NCBI RefSeq assembly: GCF_001995175.1 | Contig: NZ_MUKN01000027.1 | Span: forward strand, 1-52,419 | Length of the DNA stretch: 52,419 nt | Direction: 5' to 3' | Source: Rathayibacter rhapontici | GTDB taxonomy: Bacteria; Actinomycetota; Actinomycetes; Actinomycetales; Microbacteriaceae | Shown here: piece by piece, positions 37,713-48,796 of the stretch | Layout of the letters: each line of letters starts with the position of its first letter | Position numbering within the stretch: position 1 is the stretch's first letter | The notes under the pieces: model-generated | Database searches by the model: none | What the model was told of the DNA's origin: nothing | The model's input: the letters and a program-made list of their open reading frames with translations, nothing else | Program-made: the position numbers and the translations under genes

Positions 37713-39170
37713 CTAGAGGGTGAAGCCGCGGTCGTTCGGACCGACGGGCGCGGGGAGCTGCGTGGTGCCCTCGAGGTAGCGGTCGACCTCGGCCGCGACG
37801 GAGCGGCCCTCGGCGATCGCCCACACGATGAGGGACTGGCCGCGGCCCGCGTCTCCGGCGACGAACACTCCGGGGGCGGTCGTCTCGAAGTTGGCGCCGC
37901 GGTCGACGTTGCCGCGGTCCGTGAACGGGACCGAGAGCTGGCCGGCGAGGCGGTCCGACTCCGGGCCGGTGAAGCCCAGGGCCAGCAGGACCAGGTCGGC
38001 CGGGATCTCGCGCTCGGTGCCGCTCTTGGGGACGCGGCGTCCGTCGAGGTACTCGGTCTCGGCCACGCGCACGGCGCGGACCTCGCCGACCTCGTTCGAG
38101 AGGAATTCGACGGTGGAGGCGAGGAACATCCGCTCGCCGCCCTCCTCGTGCGCGCTCGAGACCTCGAACACGGTCGGGTCCATCGGCCAGGGCTGGCTGT
38201 CCGGGCGCTCCGACGGCGGCTGCTTGCCGATCGCGAGGTTCGTGACCGAGGCCGCCTTCTGGCGATGCGCCGTGCCGATGCAGTCGGCTCCGGTGTCGCC
38301 GCCGCCGAGGACCACGACGTGCTTGCCCTCCGCGCTGATCTGCTCGAAGACGGTGTCGCCCGCGAGCACGCGGTTCGACTGCACGAGGTACTCCATGGCG
38401 AAGTGCACGCCCGAGAGGTCGCGGCCCGGGATCGGGAGATCGCGCGGGACGAGGGCGCCGGTCGCGACCACGACGGCGTCGTAGCGCGCGCGGAGGTCGT
38501 CCCAGGTGATGTCCTGACCGATGTCCACGCCCGCGCGGAAGCGGGTGCCCTCGGCCTTCATCTGGTTCAGACGCAGCTCGAGGTGCTTCTTCTCCATCTT
38601 GAAGTCCGGGATGCCGTAGCGCAGGAGTCCGCCGATGCGGTCGTCGCGCTCGTACACCGCGACGGTGTGACCCGCCCGGGTCAGCTGCTGAGCGGCGGCG
38701 AGGCCGGCGGGGCCGGAGCCGACGACCGCGACGGTCTTGCCCGTGAGGCGCTCGGGCGGGTGCGGCTGCACCCAGTCGTTGCCGAAGGCCTGATCGATGA
38801 TCGAGACCTCGATCTGCTTGATCGTGACCGCGGGCTGGTTGATGCCGAGCACGCAGGACGACTCGCACGGGGCCGGGCAGAGCCGGCCCGTGAACTCCGG
38901 GAAGTTGTTCGTCGCGTGCAGGCGCTCGATGGCCTGGCGGCCCTCGCCGCGCCACATCAGGTCGTTCCACTCGGGGATCAGGTTCCCGAGCGGGCAGCCC
39001 TTGTGGCAGAACGGGATGCCGCAGTCCATGCAACGTCCGGCCTGGCGTCGCAGCACGGCGGAGTCGCCCTGCTCGTACACCTCTTTCCAGTCCATCAGCC
39101 GCACGGACACGGGGCGCCGCTTGGGCAGCTCCCGGTCCTGCACCTTCAGGAACCCCTTGGGATCAGCCAC
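37713..39170 (-). CDS. gltD: Glutamate synthase, small subunit
   Basis: The 485-residue flavoprotein passes electrons from NADPH to the large subunit. N-terminal Cys clusters ([26 protein letters not shown] and [24 protein letters not shown]) bind the 4Fe-4S centres. [44 protein letters not shown] is the FAD site and [18 protein letters not shown] the NADPH site; [23 protein letters not shown] closes the FAD fold. It starts at GTG and overlaps the gltB stop by 8 bp, so the subunits are translationally coupled for 1:1 production. Confidence 0.97.
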   Translation of the reverse strand: MADPKGFLKVQDRELPKRRPVSVRLMDWKEVYEQGDSAVLRRQAGRCMDCGIPFCHKGCPLGNLIPEWNDLMWRGEGRQAIERLHATNNFPEFTGRLCPAPCESSCVLGINQPAVTIKQIEVSIIDQAFGNDWVQPHPPERLTGKTVAVVGSGPAGLAAAQQLTRAGHTVAVYERDDRIGGLLRYGIPDFKMEKKHLELRLNQMKAEGTRFRAGVDIGQDITWDDLRARYDAVVVATGALVPRDLPIPGRDLSGVHFAMEYLVQSNRVLAGDTVFEQISAEGKHVVVLGGGDTGADCIGTAHRQKAASVTNLAIGKQPPSERPDSQPWPMDPTVFEVSSAHEEGGERMFLASTVEFLSNEVGEVRAVRVAETEYLDGRRVPKSGTEREIPADLVLLALGFTGPESDRLAGQLSVPFTDRGNVDRGANFETTAPGVFVAGDAGRGQSLIVWAIAEGRSVAAEVDRYLEGTTQLPAPVGPNDRGFTL

Positions 39171-42100
39171 CGGTCACCTCCAGAATCCGTCCCCAGACGA
39201 CGTCGCCGTCGGGGTCGAGCCCCTCTTCGACAGCGGATGCGCGCGTCGCGAGCACCGCGGCGAAGTCGCGGGGCAGTACCTTGACGAAACGCGAGACGGT
39301 TCCGTCGAAATCGTCGAGCATGCCCTGGGCCAGGGTGGACTCGGTCTCGGCGACGTGTCGCTCGAGCAGGTCGCGGAGCATCTCGACGTCGGCGCTGTCG
39401 AGCGCCGAGAGCGTGAGCTCCCCGGAGGCGAGCGCGTCGCGGTTGACGAGCTCGCGCTTCAGGCCGTGCACGTAGGCCGTGCCGCCCGACATGCCGGCGC
39501 CGAGGTTGCGCCCGGTGTCGCCGAGGATCACGGCCAGCCCGCCGGTCATGTACTCGAGAGCGTGGTCGCCCACTCCCTCGACGACCGCGGTCGCTCCGGA
39601 GTTGCGGACCAGGAAGCGCTCGCCGACCATGCCGCGGATGAACATCGTGCCCTGGGTCGCCCCGTAGCCGATGACGTTGCCCGCGATCACGTTGGTCGAC
39701 GCGTCGAAGGTGCTGCGGCGGTCGGGCCGCACCACGATCTGACCGCCCGAGAGCCCCTTGCCGACGTAGTCGTTCGAGTCGCCCTCGAGACGCAGGGTGA
39801 TGCCCGCGGGGAGGAAGGCGCCGAGCGACTGCCCGGCCGAGCCGCGCAGCGACACGACGATGGAGTCGGCCGGCAGCCCGTTCTCGCCGAAGCGGACGGT
39901 GACCTCGTGTCCGAGCATCGTGCCGACGGCGCGCTCGGTGTTCTTGATCTCGCGCTCGATCGCGACGGTGCCGCGGTGGTCGAGGACGTTCGCGGCGAGG
40001 CGGATGAGCTCGTTGTCGAAGTGGTGCTCCAGCTCGTGCTCCTGCGCGCGGCCGTGGCGGCGCGGCTCCTCGGCCGTGAAGACGGGCCCGACCAGGATCG
40101 GCGTGAGGTCGAGACCGCTCGCCTTCCAGTGCTCGATCGCCTGGTTGACGTCGAGCAGCTCGCGGTGGCCGACGATCTCGTCGATGCTGCGGTAGCCGAG
40201 CTGCGAGAGGTACTCGCGCACCTCCTGGGCGATGAACTCGAAGAAGTTGACCACGAACTCGGGCTTGCCGGAGAAGCGCTTGCGCAGCTCCGGGTTCTGC
40301 GTGGCGACGCCGACGGGGCAGGTGTCGAGGTGGCAGACGCGCATCATGATGCAGCCCTCGACGATGAGCGGAGCGGTGGCGAAGCCGAACTCCTCCGCTC
40401 CCAGCAGCGCGCCGATCACGACGTCGCGCCCGGTCTTCATCTGGCCGTCGACCTGCACCACGACGCGGTCGCGCATGCCGTTGAGCATGAGCGTCTGCTG
40501 GGTCTCGGCCAGGCCGAGCTCCCACGGGGTGCCCGCGTGCTTGAGCGAGTTGACCGGGCTCGCACCCGTTCCGCCGTCGTGGCCCGAGACGAGGATGACG
40601 TCGGCCAGGGCCTTCGCCGTTCCCGCCGCGACCGCGCCGATGCCGGACTGGCTGACCAGCTTGGCGTGGATGCGGGCCGAGGGGTTCGCGCGCTTGAGGT
40701 CGAAGATCAGCTGCTTGAGGTCCTCGATCGAGTAGATGTCGTGGTGCGGCGGCGGCGAGATGAGGCCGACGCCCGCGGTCGCGTGACGGGTGCGCGCGAT
40801 CCAGGGGTACACCTTCGTCGGCGGCAGCTGACCGCCCTCGCCGGGCTTGGCGCCCTGGGCGAGCTTGATCTGGATGTCGTCGGCGTGGGTGAGGTACATG
40901 CTCGTGACGCCGAAGCGCCCGGAGGCGACCTGCTTGATCGCGGAGCGGCGCTCGGGGTCGAGCAGTCGCTCCGTGTCCTCGCCGCCCTCGCCGGTGTTCG
41001 ACTTGGCGCCGAGGCGGTTCATCGCGATGGCGAGCGTCTCGTGCGCCTCGGGCGAGATGGAGCCGTAGCTCATCGCCCCCGTCGAGAAGCGCTTGACGAT
41101 CGACTCGACCGGCTCGACCTCGTCGATCGGCACGGGCGTCCGCCCCTCGGTGTCGAGGGTGAACATGCCGCGCAGGGTCATGAGCGAGCTCGCCTGGTCG
41201 TCGACCATCTTCGTGTACTCGCGGAACACGTCGTAGCGGCGGTTGCGCGTGGAGTGCTGCAGCCGGAAGACGGTGTCGGGGTTGAAGAGGTGCGGGGCGC
41301 CGTCGCGGCGCCACTGGTACTCGCCGCCGACCGCGAGGCGCTCGTGGGCGACGACCGCGCCGTCCTCCGGGTACGCGGCGCGGTGGCGCGCGGCGTTCTC
41401 CTCGGCGACGACGTCGATCCCGATGCCGCCGAGCTTCGAGACGGTGCCGGTGAAGTACTGGTCGACGAAGGCCTGGCTGAGGCCGACCGCCTCGAAGGTC
41501 TGCGCTCCCGCGTAGCTCGACACGGTCGAGATGCCCATCTTGGACATGATCTTGAGGACGCCCTTGCCGAGCGCCTTGATGACGTTCTTGACGGCCTTCT
41601 CGGGCGAGATGTCCGAGAGCATGCCGCTGCGGACGAGCTGCTCGCAGGTCTCCATCGCGAGGTACGGGTTGACCGCCGACGCGCCGTAGCCGATCAGGGT
41701 CGCGACGTGGTGCACCTCGCGGACGTCGCCGGCCTCGACGACCAGCCCGACGCGCATCCGGTTCTCGGTGCGGATCAGGTGGTGGTGCACGGCGGCGAGC
41801 ATCAGGAGCGACGGGATCGGAGCGAGGTCCTTCGTGGAGTCGCGGTCCGAGAGCACGAGGAACTGCGCCCCGGCCGCGATCGCCTCGTCGGCCTCGCTGC
41901 ACATCTCGTCGATGCGGTCCTGCATGGCGCGCGGACCGGCGTCGACGCGGTAGAGACCGCGGATCGTCGTCGTGATGTGGCTGAGCGGACGCGGGGCGAT
42001 GTGCTGGATCTTGGCCAGCTCGTCGTTGTCGATCACCGGGAAGTCGAGGACGACCTGGCGGGCGTGCTCGGCTCCGGCCGACAGCAGGTTGCGCTCCGGG

Positions 42101-43758
42101 CCGAGCCCGAGGCGCAGCGACGTGACGACCTCCTCGCGGATGGAGTCGAGCGGCGGGTTGGTGACCTGCGCGAACGCCTGGGTGAAGTAGTCGAAGAGCA
42201 GGCGGGGGCGCTTGGACAGCACGGCGACGGGCGTGTCGGAGCCCATCGCTCCGAGCGGCTCGGCTCCGGCCTTCGCCATCGGCAGCAGGAGGAGGCGGAC
42301 CTCCTCCTCGGTGTAGCCGAACGTGCGCTGACGGCGGTTGACGGACGCCGGCGTGTGCACGATGTGCTCGCGCTCGGGCAGGTCCTTGAGGTTGATGCGG
42401 CCCTTGTCGAGCCACTCCTCGAACGGACCGGACTCGGCGAGCTGCCCCTTGATCTCCTCGTCCTCGACGATGCGGCCCTGCTCCGTGTCGACCAGGAACA
42501 TGCGACCGGGCTGGAGGCGCCCCTTGCGGACGACCTTGGCGGGGTCGATGTCGAGCACGCCGATCTCGCTCGCGAGCACGACGAGGCCGTCGTCGGTGAC
42601 GACGTACCGGCCCGGACGCAGCCCGTTGCGGTCGAGGGTGGCGCCGACGAGCTCGCCGTCGGTGAAGACGATCGCGGCGGGGCCGTCCCACGGCTCCATG
42701 AGCATCGAGTGGTACTCGTAGAACGCACGGCGCTTCTGGTCGATCGCGGCGGCCTGGTTCTCCCACGCCTCCGGCACCATCATCATGATCGCGTGCGGCA
42801 GCGAGCGGCCGGCGAGGTTCAGCAGCTCGACGGTCTCGTCGAACGAGGCGGAGTCGCTGCGCCCGGGCGAGACGATCGGGAACAGCGGCGACAGGTCGCC
42901 CAGCTCCTTGCTCTTCAGCTGCGACTGGCGCGCCCGCATCCAGTTGCGGTTGCCCTGCACGGTGTTGATCTCGCCGTTGTGGGCGATCATGCGGAACGGC
43001 TGAGCGAGCGGCCAGGACGGGAACGTGTTCGTCGAGTACCGCGAGTGCACGAGCGCGAGCTTCGAGGTGAAGCGCTCGTCCTGCAGGTCGGGGTAGAACG
43101 GCTCGAGCTGGAGGGTCGTGACCATGCCCTTGTAGACGAGCGTCCGGCTCGACAGCGACATGAAGTACACCTCGAGCTCGCGCTCGACGCGCTTGCGCAG
43201 GCGGAAGGTCAGCCGGTCCAGGCGCACAGAGGAGAACGGCGTGCCGGTCTCGTCGGTGAGGTCGCTCCGGACGTACAGCTGCTCGATCGCGGGCATCGCG
43301 GCGCGGGCGAGCGTGCCGATCTCGTCGGGCTGCACCGGGACGGAGCGCCAGCCGACGACCGTCAGGTTCTCCTCGCGCGCGATGTCGGCGATGGTCGACT
43401 TCACCCGCTCGCGCTCGAAGACGTCGACCGGGAGGAACGCGTTGCCGACGGCGTACTGCCCGAGCGGGGGCAGCTCGAACGTCGCGACCGCGCGGAGGAA
43501 GTCGTCCGGGATCTGGGTGATGATGCCCGCGCCGTCGCCGGTGCCCGCATCGGAGCCGACCGCGCCGCGGTGCTCGAGGTTGCGCAGGGCGTCGAGGGCG
43601 GCGTCGATGATGTCGTGCCCGGCGGTGCCGCGCATGGTGGCGACCATCGCGAGACCGCAGGCGTCCTTCTCGGCCGCAGGGTCGTACATGCCCTGAGCGG
43701 GCGGAGTGCCGAGGAACGGCACGACGGGGACGCGGGGCGAGGGCTGGGCGGGTGCCAT
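39163..43758 (-). CDS. gltB: Glutamate synthase, large subunit
   Basis: The ~1531-residue protein makes two glutamates from glutamine and 2-oxoglutarate. The N-terminal glutamine amidotransferase follows a short propeptide; the catalytic Cys is in [33 protein letters not shown] is a GATase motif. The central domain and FMN-binding synthase domain follow ([50 protein letters not shown]). The 3Fe-4S cluster is in [20 protein letters not shown]. The C-terminal beta-helix includes [29 protein letters not shown]. The ATG at 43758 is preferred (propeptide length); a GTG six codons upstream is possible. Upstream lies an 8+8 bp inverted repeat. Confidence 0.97.
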   Translation of the reverse strand: MAPAQPSPRVPVVPFLGTPPAQGMYDPAAEKDACGLAMVATMRGTAGHDIIDAALDALRNLEHRGAVGSDAGTGDGAGIITQIPDDFLRAVATFELPPLGQYAVGNAFLPVDVFERERVKSTIADIAREENLTVVGWRSVPVQPDEIGTLARAAMPAIEQLYVRSDLTDETGTPFSSVRLDRLTFRLRKRVERELEVYFMSLSSRTLVYKGMVTTLQLEPFYPDLQDERFTSKLALVHSRYSTNTFPSWPLAQPFRMIAHNGEINTVQGNRNWMRARQSQLKSKELGDLSPLFPIVSPGRSDSASFDETVELLNLAGRSLPHAIMMMVPEAWENQAAAIDQKRRAFYEYHSMLMEPWDGPAAIVFTDGELVGATLDRNGLRPGRYVVTDDGLVVLASEIGVLDIDPAKVVRKGRLQPGRMFLVDTEQGRIVEDEEIKGQLAESGPFEEWLDKGRINLKDLPEREHIVHTPASVNRRQRTFGYTEEEVRLLLLPMAKAGAEPLGAMGSDTPVAVLSKRPRLLFDYFTQAFAQVTNPPLDSIREEVVTSLRLGLGPERNLLSAGAEHARQVVLDFPVIDNDELAKIQHIAPRPLSHITTTIRGLYRVDAGPRAMQDRIDEMCSEADEAIAAGAQFLVLSDRDSTKDLAPIPSLLMLAAVHHHLIRTENRMRVGLVVEAGDVREVHHVATLIGYGASAVNPYLAMETCEQLVRSGMLSDISPEKAVKNVIKALGKGVLKIMSKMGISTVSSYAGAQTFEAVGLSQAFVDQYFTGTVSKLGGIGIDVVAEENAARHRAAYPEDGAVVAHERLAVGGEYQWRRDGAPHLFNPDTVFRLQHSTRNRRYDVFREYTKMVDDQASSLMTLRGMFTLDTEGRTPVPIDEVEPVESIVKRFSTGAMSYGSISPEAHETLAIAMNRLGAKSNTGEGGEDTERLLDPERRSAIKQVASGRFGVTSMYLTHADDIQIKLAQGAKPGEGGQLPPTKVYPWIARTRHATAGVGLISPPPHHDIYSIEDLKQLIFDLKRANPSARIHAKLVSQSGIGAVAAGTAKALADVILVSGHDGGTGASPVNSLKHAGTPWELGLAETQQTLMLNGMRDRVVVQVDGQMKTGRDVVIGALLGAEEFGFATAPLIVEGCIMMRVCHLDTCPVGVATQNPELRKRFSGKPEFVVNFFEFIAQEVREYLSQLGYRSIDEIVGHRELLDVNQAIEHWKASGLDLTPILVGPVFTAEEPRRHGRAQEHELEHHFDNELIRLAANVLDHRGTVAIEREIKNTERAVGTMLGHEVTVRFGENGLPADSIVVSLRGSAGQSLGAFLPAGITLRLEGDSNDYVGKGLSGGQIVVRPDRRSTFDASTNVIAGNVIGYGATQGTMFIRGMVGERFLVRNSGATAVVEGVGDHALEYMTGGLAVILGDTGRNLGAGMSGGTAYVHGLKRELVNRDALASGELTLSALDSADVEMLRDLLERHVAETESTLAQGMLDDFDGTVSRFVKVLPRDFAAVLATRASAVEEGLDPDGDVVWGRILEVTGG

Positions 43759-43861
43759 GTCAGGAACCGTCCTCACGAGAGTTGTGGCGGATGGGGACGT
43801 CGCTGGCCCGCAGGGTGGTGATGGTGGGTCGGCTCCCCGATCGGGAGGGCCGTGTCGTGGG

Positions 43862-43884
43862 GGTCACGCGCCGTGGGCGTGACC
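43862..43884. promoter_or_regulatory. Inverted repeat upstream of gltB
   Basis: GGTCACGC-N7-GCGTGACC is perfect over 8+8 bp, 104 bp upstream of the gltB start, in a gap without any TA dinucleotide in its gltB-proximal part. It is a candidate operator; it does not match GlnR or AmtR sites that I know. Confidence 0.45.
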
Positions 43885-43956
43885 GCACGGACGACACGCG
43901 GCAGCGCTTGTGGCTGAGCCGTGGAGTGCGATCGTGCGGTTGTCGGGCACCGGACG

Positions 43957-43982
43957 GGCGGCCGCGGAGTCCCGCGGTCGCC
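43957..43982 (-). terminator. lgt terminator
   Basis: GGCGGCCGCGG and CCGCGGTCGCC pair over 11 positions with one mismatch and a 4-nt loop, directly after the lgt stop codon. Confidence 0.55.
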
Positions 43983-43983
43983 G

Positions 43984-44955
43984 TCAGGTGCGGGAGACCG
44001 TCCTCGTGTCGGCGTCGTCGCCGGAGGAAGTGCTGGTGGGTGCGTTCGAGTCGGACTCGACGTCCTCGAATTCTACCCCAGCCGCTTCGGGCTTCCACTC
44101 CTTGCCGGGCCGGTACGGGGACGGCTCGTCGCCGGTGTGCTCGCGACCCTGGACGATCACGATCGCCAGGCCGATGACGACGGCGATCAGGGCGGCCCAC
44201 ACGTTGGTGCGGAGCCCCAGGAGCACCTCGCTCGGGTCGATGCGGATCGACTCGAACCAGATGCGGCCGATGCCGTACCAGACGAGGTAGACGCCGAAGA
44301 CGTCGCCCCACTGGAGCCGGAAACGGCGCTCGGCGACCAGGATGACGCCGATGCCGACGACGTTCCAGAGGATCTCGTAGAGGAAGGTGGGGTGGAAGAG
44401 GGTGTCGGCGGGGAGTCCGACGGGGAAGGCCGGGTTCGAGGCCGGGACCTCGAGCCCCCAGGGCAGCGTCGTCGGAAGCCCGTAGAGCTCGACGTTGAAC
44501 CAGTTGCCGAGGCGGCCGAGGGCCTGCGCGGCGAGCATGCCGGGCGCGAGGGCGTCGGCGAAGGTCCAGAAGCGGATCCCGGTCCAGCGGCAGCCGATCC
44601 AGGCGCCGACCGCGCCTCCGATCAGGCCGCCGAAGATGGCGTTGCCGCCCTCCCAGATGTAGAGGGTGCGCAGCGGATCGGCGCCCTCGAAGAAGTAGTC
44701 CCCGGGGTGGGTGAGCACGTGGTAGACGCGCGCTCCGACGATGCCCAGCGGGACCGCCCAGATGATGATGTCGAGCACCACCCACGGCTCGGCGCCGCGG
44801 CGCTTCAGGCGCGCGTTCGTCATGATCGTCGCGACGACGATGCCGGCGAGGATGCACAGCGCGTAGGTGTGGATCGAGAAGGTCCGCTCGAAGAGCGTGA
44901 AGTCGTACTGACTCCACGCCTCGGGCGGGCTCGGGATGCTCAGCGGTACGGACAC
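43984..44955 (-). CDS. lgt: Prolipoprotein diacylglyceryl transferase
   Basis: Lgt attaches diacylglycerol from phosphatidylglycerol to the lipobox Cys of prolipoproteins in the cytoplasmic membrane. This 323-residue protein has about seven hydrophobic segments. AVPLGIVGARVYHVLTHPGDYF, GGNAIFGGLIGGAVGAW and the signature LGRLGNWFNVELYG are diagnostic; HPTFLYEILWNVVG follows. The C-terminal tail (~55 residues) is acidic and Ser/Thr-rich. I chose GTG at 44955 (SVPLSIPSPPEAW) because GAAAGG lies ~10 nt upstream. In the sequence as given, the frame continues without a stop from trpA into lgt (618 codons), which I attribute to a one-base loss in trpA. Confidence 0.95.
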   Translation of the reverse strand: MSVPLSIPSPPEAWSQYDFTLFERTFSIHTYALCILAGIVVATIMTNARLKRRGAEPWVVLDIIIWAVPLGIVGARVYHVLTHPGDYFFEGADPLRTLYIWEGGNAIFGGLIGGAVGAWIGCRWTGIRFWTFADALAPGMLAAQALGRLGNWFNVELYGLPTTLPWGLEVPASNPAFPVGLPADTLFHPTFLYEILWNVVGIGVILVAERRFRLQWGDVFGVYLVWYGIGRIWFESIRIDPSEVLLGLRTNVWAALIAVVIGLAIVIVQGREHTGDEPSPYRPGKEWKPEAAGVEFEDVESDSNAPTSTSSGDDADTRTVSRT

Positions 44956-45040
44956 CGGTACGTCGACCTTTCGAACGGAGGGGCTCCCCGGGCACGGCGA
45001 CGCCGCGCCCCGACGGGCATCCCGATTGTAGTGGGAGGCG

Positions 45041-45840
45041 TCAGGCGCGCGGACGCGTGCCGGCTGCCAGGCGCGTGCGGTCTCGGCCACCGCGTCGACT
45101 CCTCCGGAGGCGAGGGCGCGCACGAGCGCCGACCCGACGATCGCCCCGTCGGCGTAGGCGAGGATCTCGGCGACCTGCTCCCCCGTCGAGATGCCCAGGC
45201 CCACGCAGGCGCTGTCGGAGCCCGCGGCGCGCAGGCGGTCGACGAGCGTGCGCGCGGCCGTGTCGACGTCGGTGCGCGCGCCGGTGATGCCCATGGTGGA
45301 CACCGCGTAGACGAAGCCCCGGCTCGAGGAGACCGCCTGGCGCAGGCGCTCGTCGGTCGAGGACGGTGCAGCGAGGAAGACCCGGTCGAGACCGAGGCGC
45401 TCCGAGACGGCGATCCACTCGGCGCCCTCGTCGGGGATGAGGTCGGGCGTGATGAGGCCCGAGCCGCCGGCCTCGGCGAGGTCGGTCGCGAAGCGCTCGA
45501 CCCCGTACTGCAGCACGGGGTTGTAGTAGGTCATCACGAGCACGGGCACGTCGACCCGGGAGCGGATCTCGCGCACCGCCTCGAAGCCGTGGCGCAGCTT
45601 GAAGCCGCCGGCGATCGCGGTCTGGGTCGCCTCCTGGATCACGGGGCCGTCCATCACCGGGTCGGAGTAGGGCAGGCCCAGCTCGATCGCGTCGACGCCG
45701 TTCTCGGCCATGGCGACCGCGGCGTCGATGCTCGTCGCGAGGTCGGGGAAGCCGACCGGGAGGTAGCCGATCAGCGCGCCCGCCGCCTCGGTGTTGCGGC
45801 GGCGGACGGTCTCGGCGACGCTCGGTCCCGCTCCGCTCAC
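45041..45840 (-). CDS. trpA: Tryptophan synthase, alpha subunit (3' frameshift)
   Basis: TrpA cleaves indole-3-glycerol phosphate to indole. Motifs are [47 protein letters not shown] (with the catalytic Glu and Asp), [16 protein letters not shown] and the phosphate loop [14 protein letters not shown]...[12 protein letters not shown]. The GTG start overlaps the trpB stop by 4 bp. As given, the last codons read [19 protein letters not shown] and run on into lgt. With one base added near 45070 (CC to CCC on the coding strand) they read [14 protein letters not shown] and stop at 45041, a normal 266-residue TrpA end. Coordinates follow that corrected end. Confidence 0.93.
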
Positions 45841-47048
45841 GACTGCACCGCTCCCTGGTCCATCAGGCCGAAGTAGTGCGCGGCCGTCGTCATGTCCTTG
45901 TCGCCGCGGCCCGAGAGGTTGACGAGGATCGTCGCCTCGGGGCCGAGCTCGCGGCCCAGCTCGAGCGTGCCGGCCAGGGCGTGCGCGGACTCGATCGCGG
46001 GGATGATGCCCTCGGTGCGGCTGAGGAGCTTGAGCGCGTCCATCGCGGCGCCGTCGGTGACCGCGCGGTAGTCGGCGCGGCCGATGCTCGCGAGCCAGGC
46101 GTGCTCGGGGCCCACGCCCGGGTAGTCGAGTCCGGCCGAGATCGAGTGCGACTCGACCGTCTGCCCGTCCTCGTCCTGGAGGAGGAAGCTGCGCGCGCCG
46201 TGCAGGACGCCGGGGCGGCCCTTGCTGATGGTCGCCGCGTGGCGCGGGGTGTCGATCCCGTCGCCGCCGGCCTCGAAGCCGACGAGGCGGACCTCGGGGT
46301 CGTCGAGGAAGGCGTGGAAGATGCCCATGGCGTTGGAGCCGCCTCCCACGCAGGCCGTGACGGCCGTGGGCAGGGAGCCGGTCAGCTCGAGGACCTGCTC
46401 GCGCGCCTCCTCGCCGATGATCTTCTGGAAGTCGCGCACGAGCGCGGGGAAGGGGTGCGGGCCTGCGACGGTGCCGAAGATGTAGTTCGTCGTCTCGACG
46501 TTCGTCACCCAGTCGCGCATGGCGTCGTTGATCGCGTCCTTGAGCGTGCGCGAGCCGGTCTTCACCGAGACGACCTCGGCGCCCAGGAGGCGCATCCGCG
46601 CCACGTTCAGCGCCTGGCGCTCGGTGTCGACCTCGCCCATGTAGACGACGCAGTCGAGGCCGAACAGGGCCGCCGCGGTCGCGGTGGCGACGCCGTGCTG
46701 GCCCGCACCGGTCTCGGCGATGACGCGCGTCTTGCCGATGCGCTTGGTGAGCAGCGCCTGGCCGAGCACGTTGTTGATCTTGTGCGAGCCGGTGTGGTTC
46801 AGGTCCTCGCGCTTGAGGATGATGCGCGCACCGCCCGCGTGCGCGGCGAAGCGCGGCACCTCGGTGATGATCGACGGGCGCCCCGTGTAGCTGCGGTGCA
46901 GCTCCGTGAGCTCCGCGTGGAACTCCGGGTCGACCTTGGTGCGCTCGTACTCGGCGCTCAGCTCGTCGAGCGCCTCCACGAGGGATTCGGGGACGTAGCG
47001 ACCGCCGAAGTCGCCGAAGTAGGGGCCGAGTTCGTCTCGGAGGGCCAT
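45837..47048 (-). CDS. trpB: Tryptophan synthase, beta subunit
   Basis: The 403-residue PLP enzyme joins indole and serine to form tryptophan, in complex with TrpA. It starts [85 protein letters not shown] holds the PLP Lys (SHK) and catalytic Glu (ETGAGQHG). [14 protein letters not shown] binds the PLP phosphate, and LSGRGDKDM is near the C-terminus. It starts at ATG 20 bp after trpC and overlaps trpA by 4 bp, so subunit production is coupled. Confidence 0.98.
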   Translation of the reverse strand: MALRDELGPYFGDFGGRYVPESLVEALDELSAEYERTKVDPEFHAELTELHRSYTGRPSIITEVPRFAAHAGGARIILKREDLNHTGSHKINNVLGQALLTKRIGKTRVIAETGAGQHGVATATAAALFGLDCVVYMGEVDTERQALNVARMRLLGAEVVSVKTGSRTLKDAINDAMRDWVTNVETTNYIFGTVAGPHPFPALVRDFQKIIGEEAREQVLELTGSLPTAVTACVGGGSNAMGIFHAFLDDPEVRLVGFEAGGDGIDTPRHAATISKGRPGVLHGARSFLLQDEDGQTVESHSISAGLDYPGVGPEHAWLASIGRADYRAVTDGAAMDALKLLSRTEGIIPAIESAHALAGTLELGRELGPEATILVNLSGRGDKDMTTAAHYFGLMDQGAVQS

Positions 47049-47068
47049 GGCAGTACCGCCAGTCGGTG

Positions 47069-47842
47069 TCAGTGCGCCAGGAAGCTGGCGAGGGTGGAAA
47101 CGGGGTCGCCGCCGGTGACGAGGGCCTCCCCGACGAGGACGACGTCGGCGCCGGAGCGCCTGTAGTGGGCCACGTCGTCGGCGGAGAGGACCGCCGATTC
47201 GGCGACCTTCACCGCGTCGGCGGGGAAGCGCTCGGAGAGGCGGCCGAAGAGGTCGCGGTCGAGCTGGAAGGTGGACAGGTCTCGGGCGTTCACGCCGATG
47301 AGCCGGGCGCCGAGGTCCGAAGCCCGCTCCAGCTCGTCGGCCGAGTGGGTCTCGACCAGCGGGGTCATTCCGAGGTCGAGGATCAGGGCGTGGAGCTCGC
47401 TCAGGACGCTCTGCTCGAGCGCCGCGACGATGAGGAGCACGAGATCGGCTCCCGCTGCGCGGGCCTCGAGCACCTGGTAGGGCTCGGCGATGAAGTCCTT
47501 GCGCAGGACGGGGATCGACACCTGCGCGCGGACCGACTCGAGATCGGCGAGCGACCCCTTGAAGCGGCGCTCCTCGGTGAGGACGCTGATCGCGCTCGCT
47601 CCGCCCTGCTCGTACTGCGACGCCAGCGCTGCGGGGTCGGGGATCTCGGCGAGGGCGCCGCGGGACGGGCTGGACCGCTTCACCTCGGCGATGATCCGGA
47701 CCCGCTCGGCCGGAGCCAGCGCCGCCAGCGCGTCGATCGCGGGAGCGCGCAGGGCTGCGCGCCGCTCGACCTCGGCGAGGGGGACGGTCTCGCGGCGCGT
47801 CGCCGCGTCGGCCAGGGCGCCGGCGGTCAGATCGGTCAGCAC
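47069..47842 (-). CDS. trpC: Indole-3-glycerol phosphate synthase
   Basis: The 257-residue TIM-barrel enzyme closes the indole ring in tryptophan synthesis. [19 protein letters not shown] carries the catalytic Lys and phosphate-site Ser residues, and [23 protein letters not shown] and [31 protein letters not shown] carry the second Lys and Glu. [15 protein letters not shown] and [12 protein letters not shown] follow in the usual order. The start is GTG, overlapping the upstream HGxxPAAW gene by 7 bp (GTGCTGA). It is 20 bp before trpB. Confidence 0.97.
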   Translation of the reverse strand: MLTDLTAGALADAATRRETVPLAEVERRAALRAPAIDALAALAPAERVRIIAEVKRSSPSRGALAEIPDPAALASQYEQGGASAISVLTEERRFKGSLADLESVRAQVSIPVLRKDFIAEPYQVLEARAAGADLVLLIVAALEQSVLSELHALILDLGMTPLVETHSADELERASDLGARLIGVNARDLSTFQLDRDLFGRLSERFPADAVKVAESAVLSADDVAHYRRSGADVVLVGEALVTGGDPVSTLASFLAH

Positions 47843-48075
47843 CTAGGCGCGCGCTTCGGGTTGGCCTTGGAGCCGTTCACTCCGTAGCCGGCCCTGGCCA
47901 TGCCCATGCCCACGAGGAGGCCGACGACCACGAGACCGGCGGAGAGCCACACGACGAGCGGGACGTCGAACCAGAAGGCGATCGTGCCGATGGTGAACCC
48001 GACCAGCATGATGACGACGGCCGTCCATGCGGCCGGCGAGTGGCCGTGGCTGTCTTCGTCGTGCTCGGTGCTCAT
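47836..48075 (-). CDS. HGxxPAAW small membrane protein
   Basis: A 79-residue protein with the HGHSPAAW motif that names the family; it often sits in the trp operon of actinobacteria. Two hydrophobic segments (about 16-36 and 40-60) suggest an integral membrane protein with the His-rich N-terminus ([10 protein letters not shown]) on one side. The C-terminal tail is basic (SKANPKRAP). The function is unknown. A strong AGGAGGAGAA precedes the ATG, and its stop overlaps the start of trpC, so it is co-translated with it. Confidence 0.88.
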   Translation of the reverse strand: MSTEHDEDSHGHSPAAWTAVVIMLVGFTIGTIAFWFDVPLVVWLSAGLVVVGLLVGMGMARAGYGVNGSKANPKRAPRC

Positions 48076-48109
48076 GGTTCTCCTCCTGGACGGGCATCGG
48101 GACCACAGC

Positions 48110-48115
48110 AGTCTA
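48110..48115 (-). promoter_or_regulatory. Possible internal trp promoter (-10 TAGACT)
   Basis: TAGACT, 35 bp upstream of the HGxxPAAW gene in the 93 bp gap after the Trp membrane protein gene. It could drive the trpC-trpB-trpA-lgt part on its own. No clear -35. Confidence 0.4.
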
Positions 48116-48168
48116 GCGGCTCGCGCCCGAGGCCTCCCGCGCCGCGGAGGCGGGTCGCGGGCTCCCGG

Positions 48169-48792
48169 TCAGCGCCGGGACGTGGGGTCGTCGCCGCGGG
48201 ACAGCTCGTCCCACGAGACGACCGGGTCGATCGCGCCGTCGTCCGTCTCGACGCTCGAGGCGCCGTGCCCGTAGCCGTCGGCGGGCTCGAAGCGCGACAC
48301 GCGCTTCTTCTTCCGCGCGTCCGGCCAGCGGCGCACCGTCGCGAGCACCAGGACGCCCAGCAGGGCGGTCAGCACTCCGGCGACGACCGAGAGGACGGGC
48401 CAGGCGGTCGAGCTCGAGGACTCGACCAGGGCGGCCACCGACCTCTCACCGGCGATCCCCGTCGCCTCCGTCACGACGGCCGAGCCGGCGCGCACCGGGT
48501 CGCCGAGCGCCGTCGCGGACGCCAGCACGACGGAGCCGCCGAGCAGCACCTGCAGGAGGCCGAGCACGACGCGGAAGGCGGGACCGGCGATCGCGAGCGC
48601 GGCCGCCAGCGCGAGGCCCGCGAGCGCGAGGGCCGAGAGCGCGGGAGCGGCGACGGTCCCCGTGACGTCCAGTGCTCCGGAGTCGTCCGCGAGAACCAGC
48701 GCGGCCCACGACTGCGTCGAGGCGGTGAGCTCGATCGCCGCGAGCAGGACGACCCCGAGGATCGCCGAGTACTTGAGCCTGCGCCCGCTCAC
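48169..48792 (-). CDS. Trp-operon-associated membrane protein (TIGR02234-like)
   Basis: The 207-residue protein has four hydrophobic segments (about 8-30, 48-68, 74-100 and 132-155) and a polar C-terminal tail. SATLTASTQ-like IELTASTQSWAALVL after the first segment is typical of the family found next to trp genes (Rv1610 in M. tuberculosis). Its function is unknown; a role in transport of tryptophan or a precursor has been guessed. It starts at GTG only 4 bp after hisI, so it belongs to the his transcript. In Mycobacterium trpE lies directly upstream; here that place is taken by hisI. Confidence 0.85.
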   Translation of the reverse strand: MSGRRLKYSAILGVVLLAAIELTASTQSWAALVLADDSGALDVTGTVAAPALSALALAGLALAAALAIAGPAFRVVLGLLQVLLGGSVVLASATALGDPVRAGSAVVTEATGIAGERSVAALVESSSSTAWPVLSVVAGVLTALLGVLVLATVRRWPDARKKKRVSRFEPADGYGHGASSVETDDGAIDPVVSWDELSRGDDPTSRR

Positions 48793-48796
48793 CGGG

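Noticed and set aside
38797-43821. A 1674-codon open frame on the plus strand opposite gltB
   Set aside because: It is the mirror of gltB in a very GC-rich genome: His/Arg/Ala/Asp/Val-rich composition, no domain motifs, and gltB itself is certain.
43962-45840. A genuine TrpA-Lgt fusion protein as a new system
   Set aside because: The shifted TrpA tail matches the family perfectly after adding one base, and lgt keeps its own ribosome-binding site. It is kept only as a finding to check.
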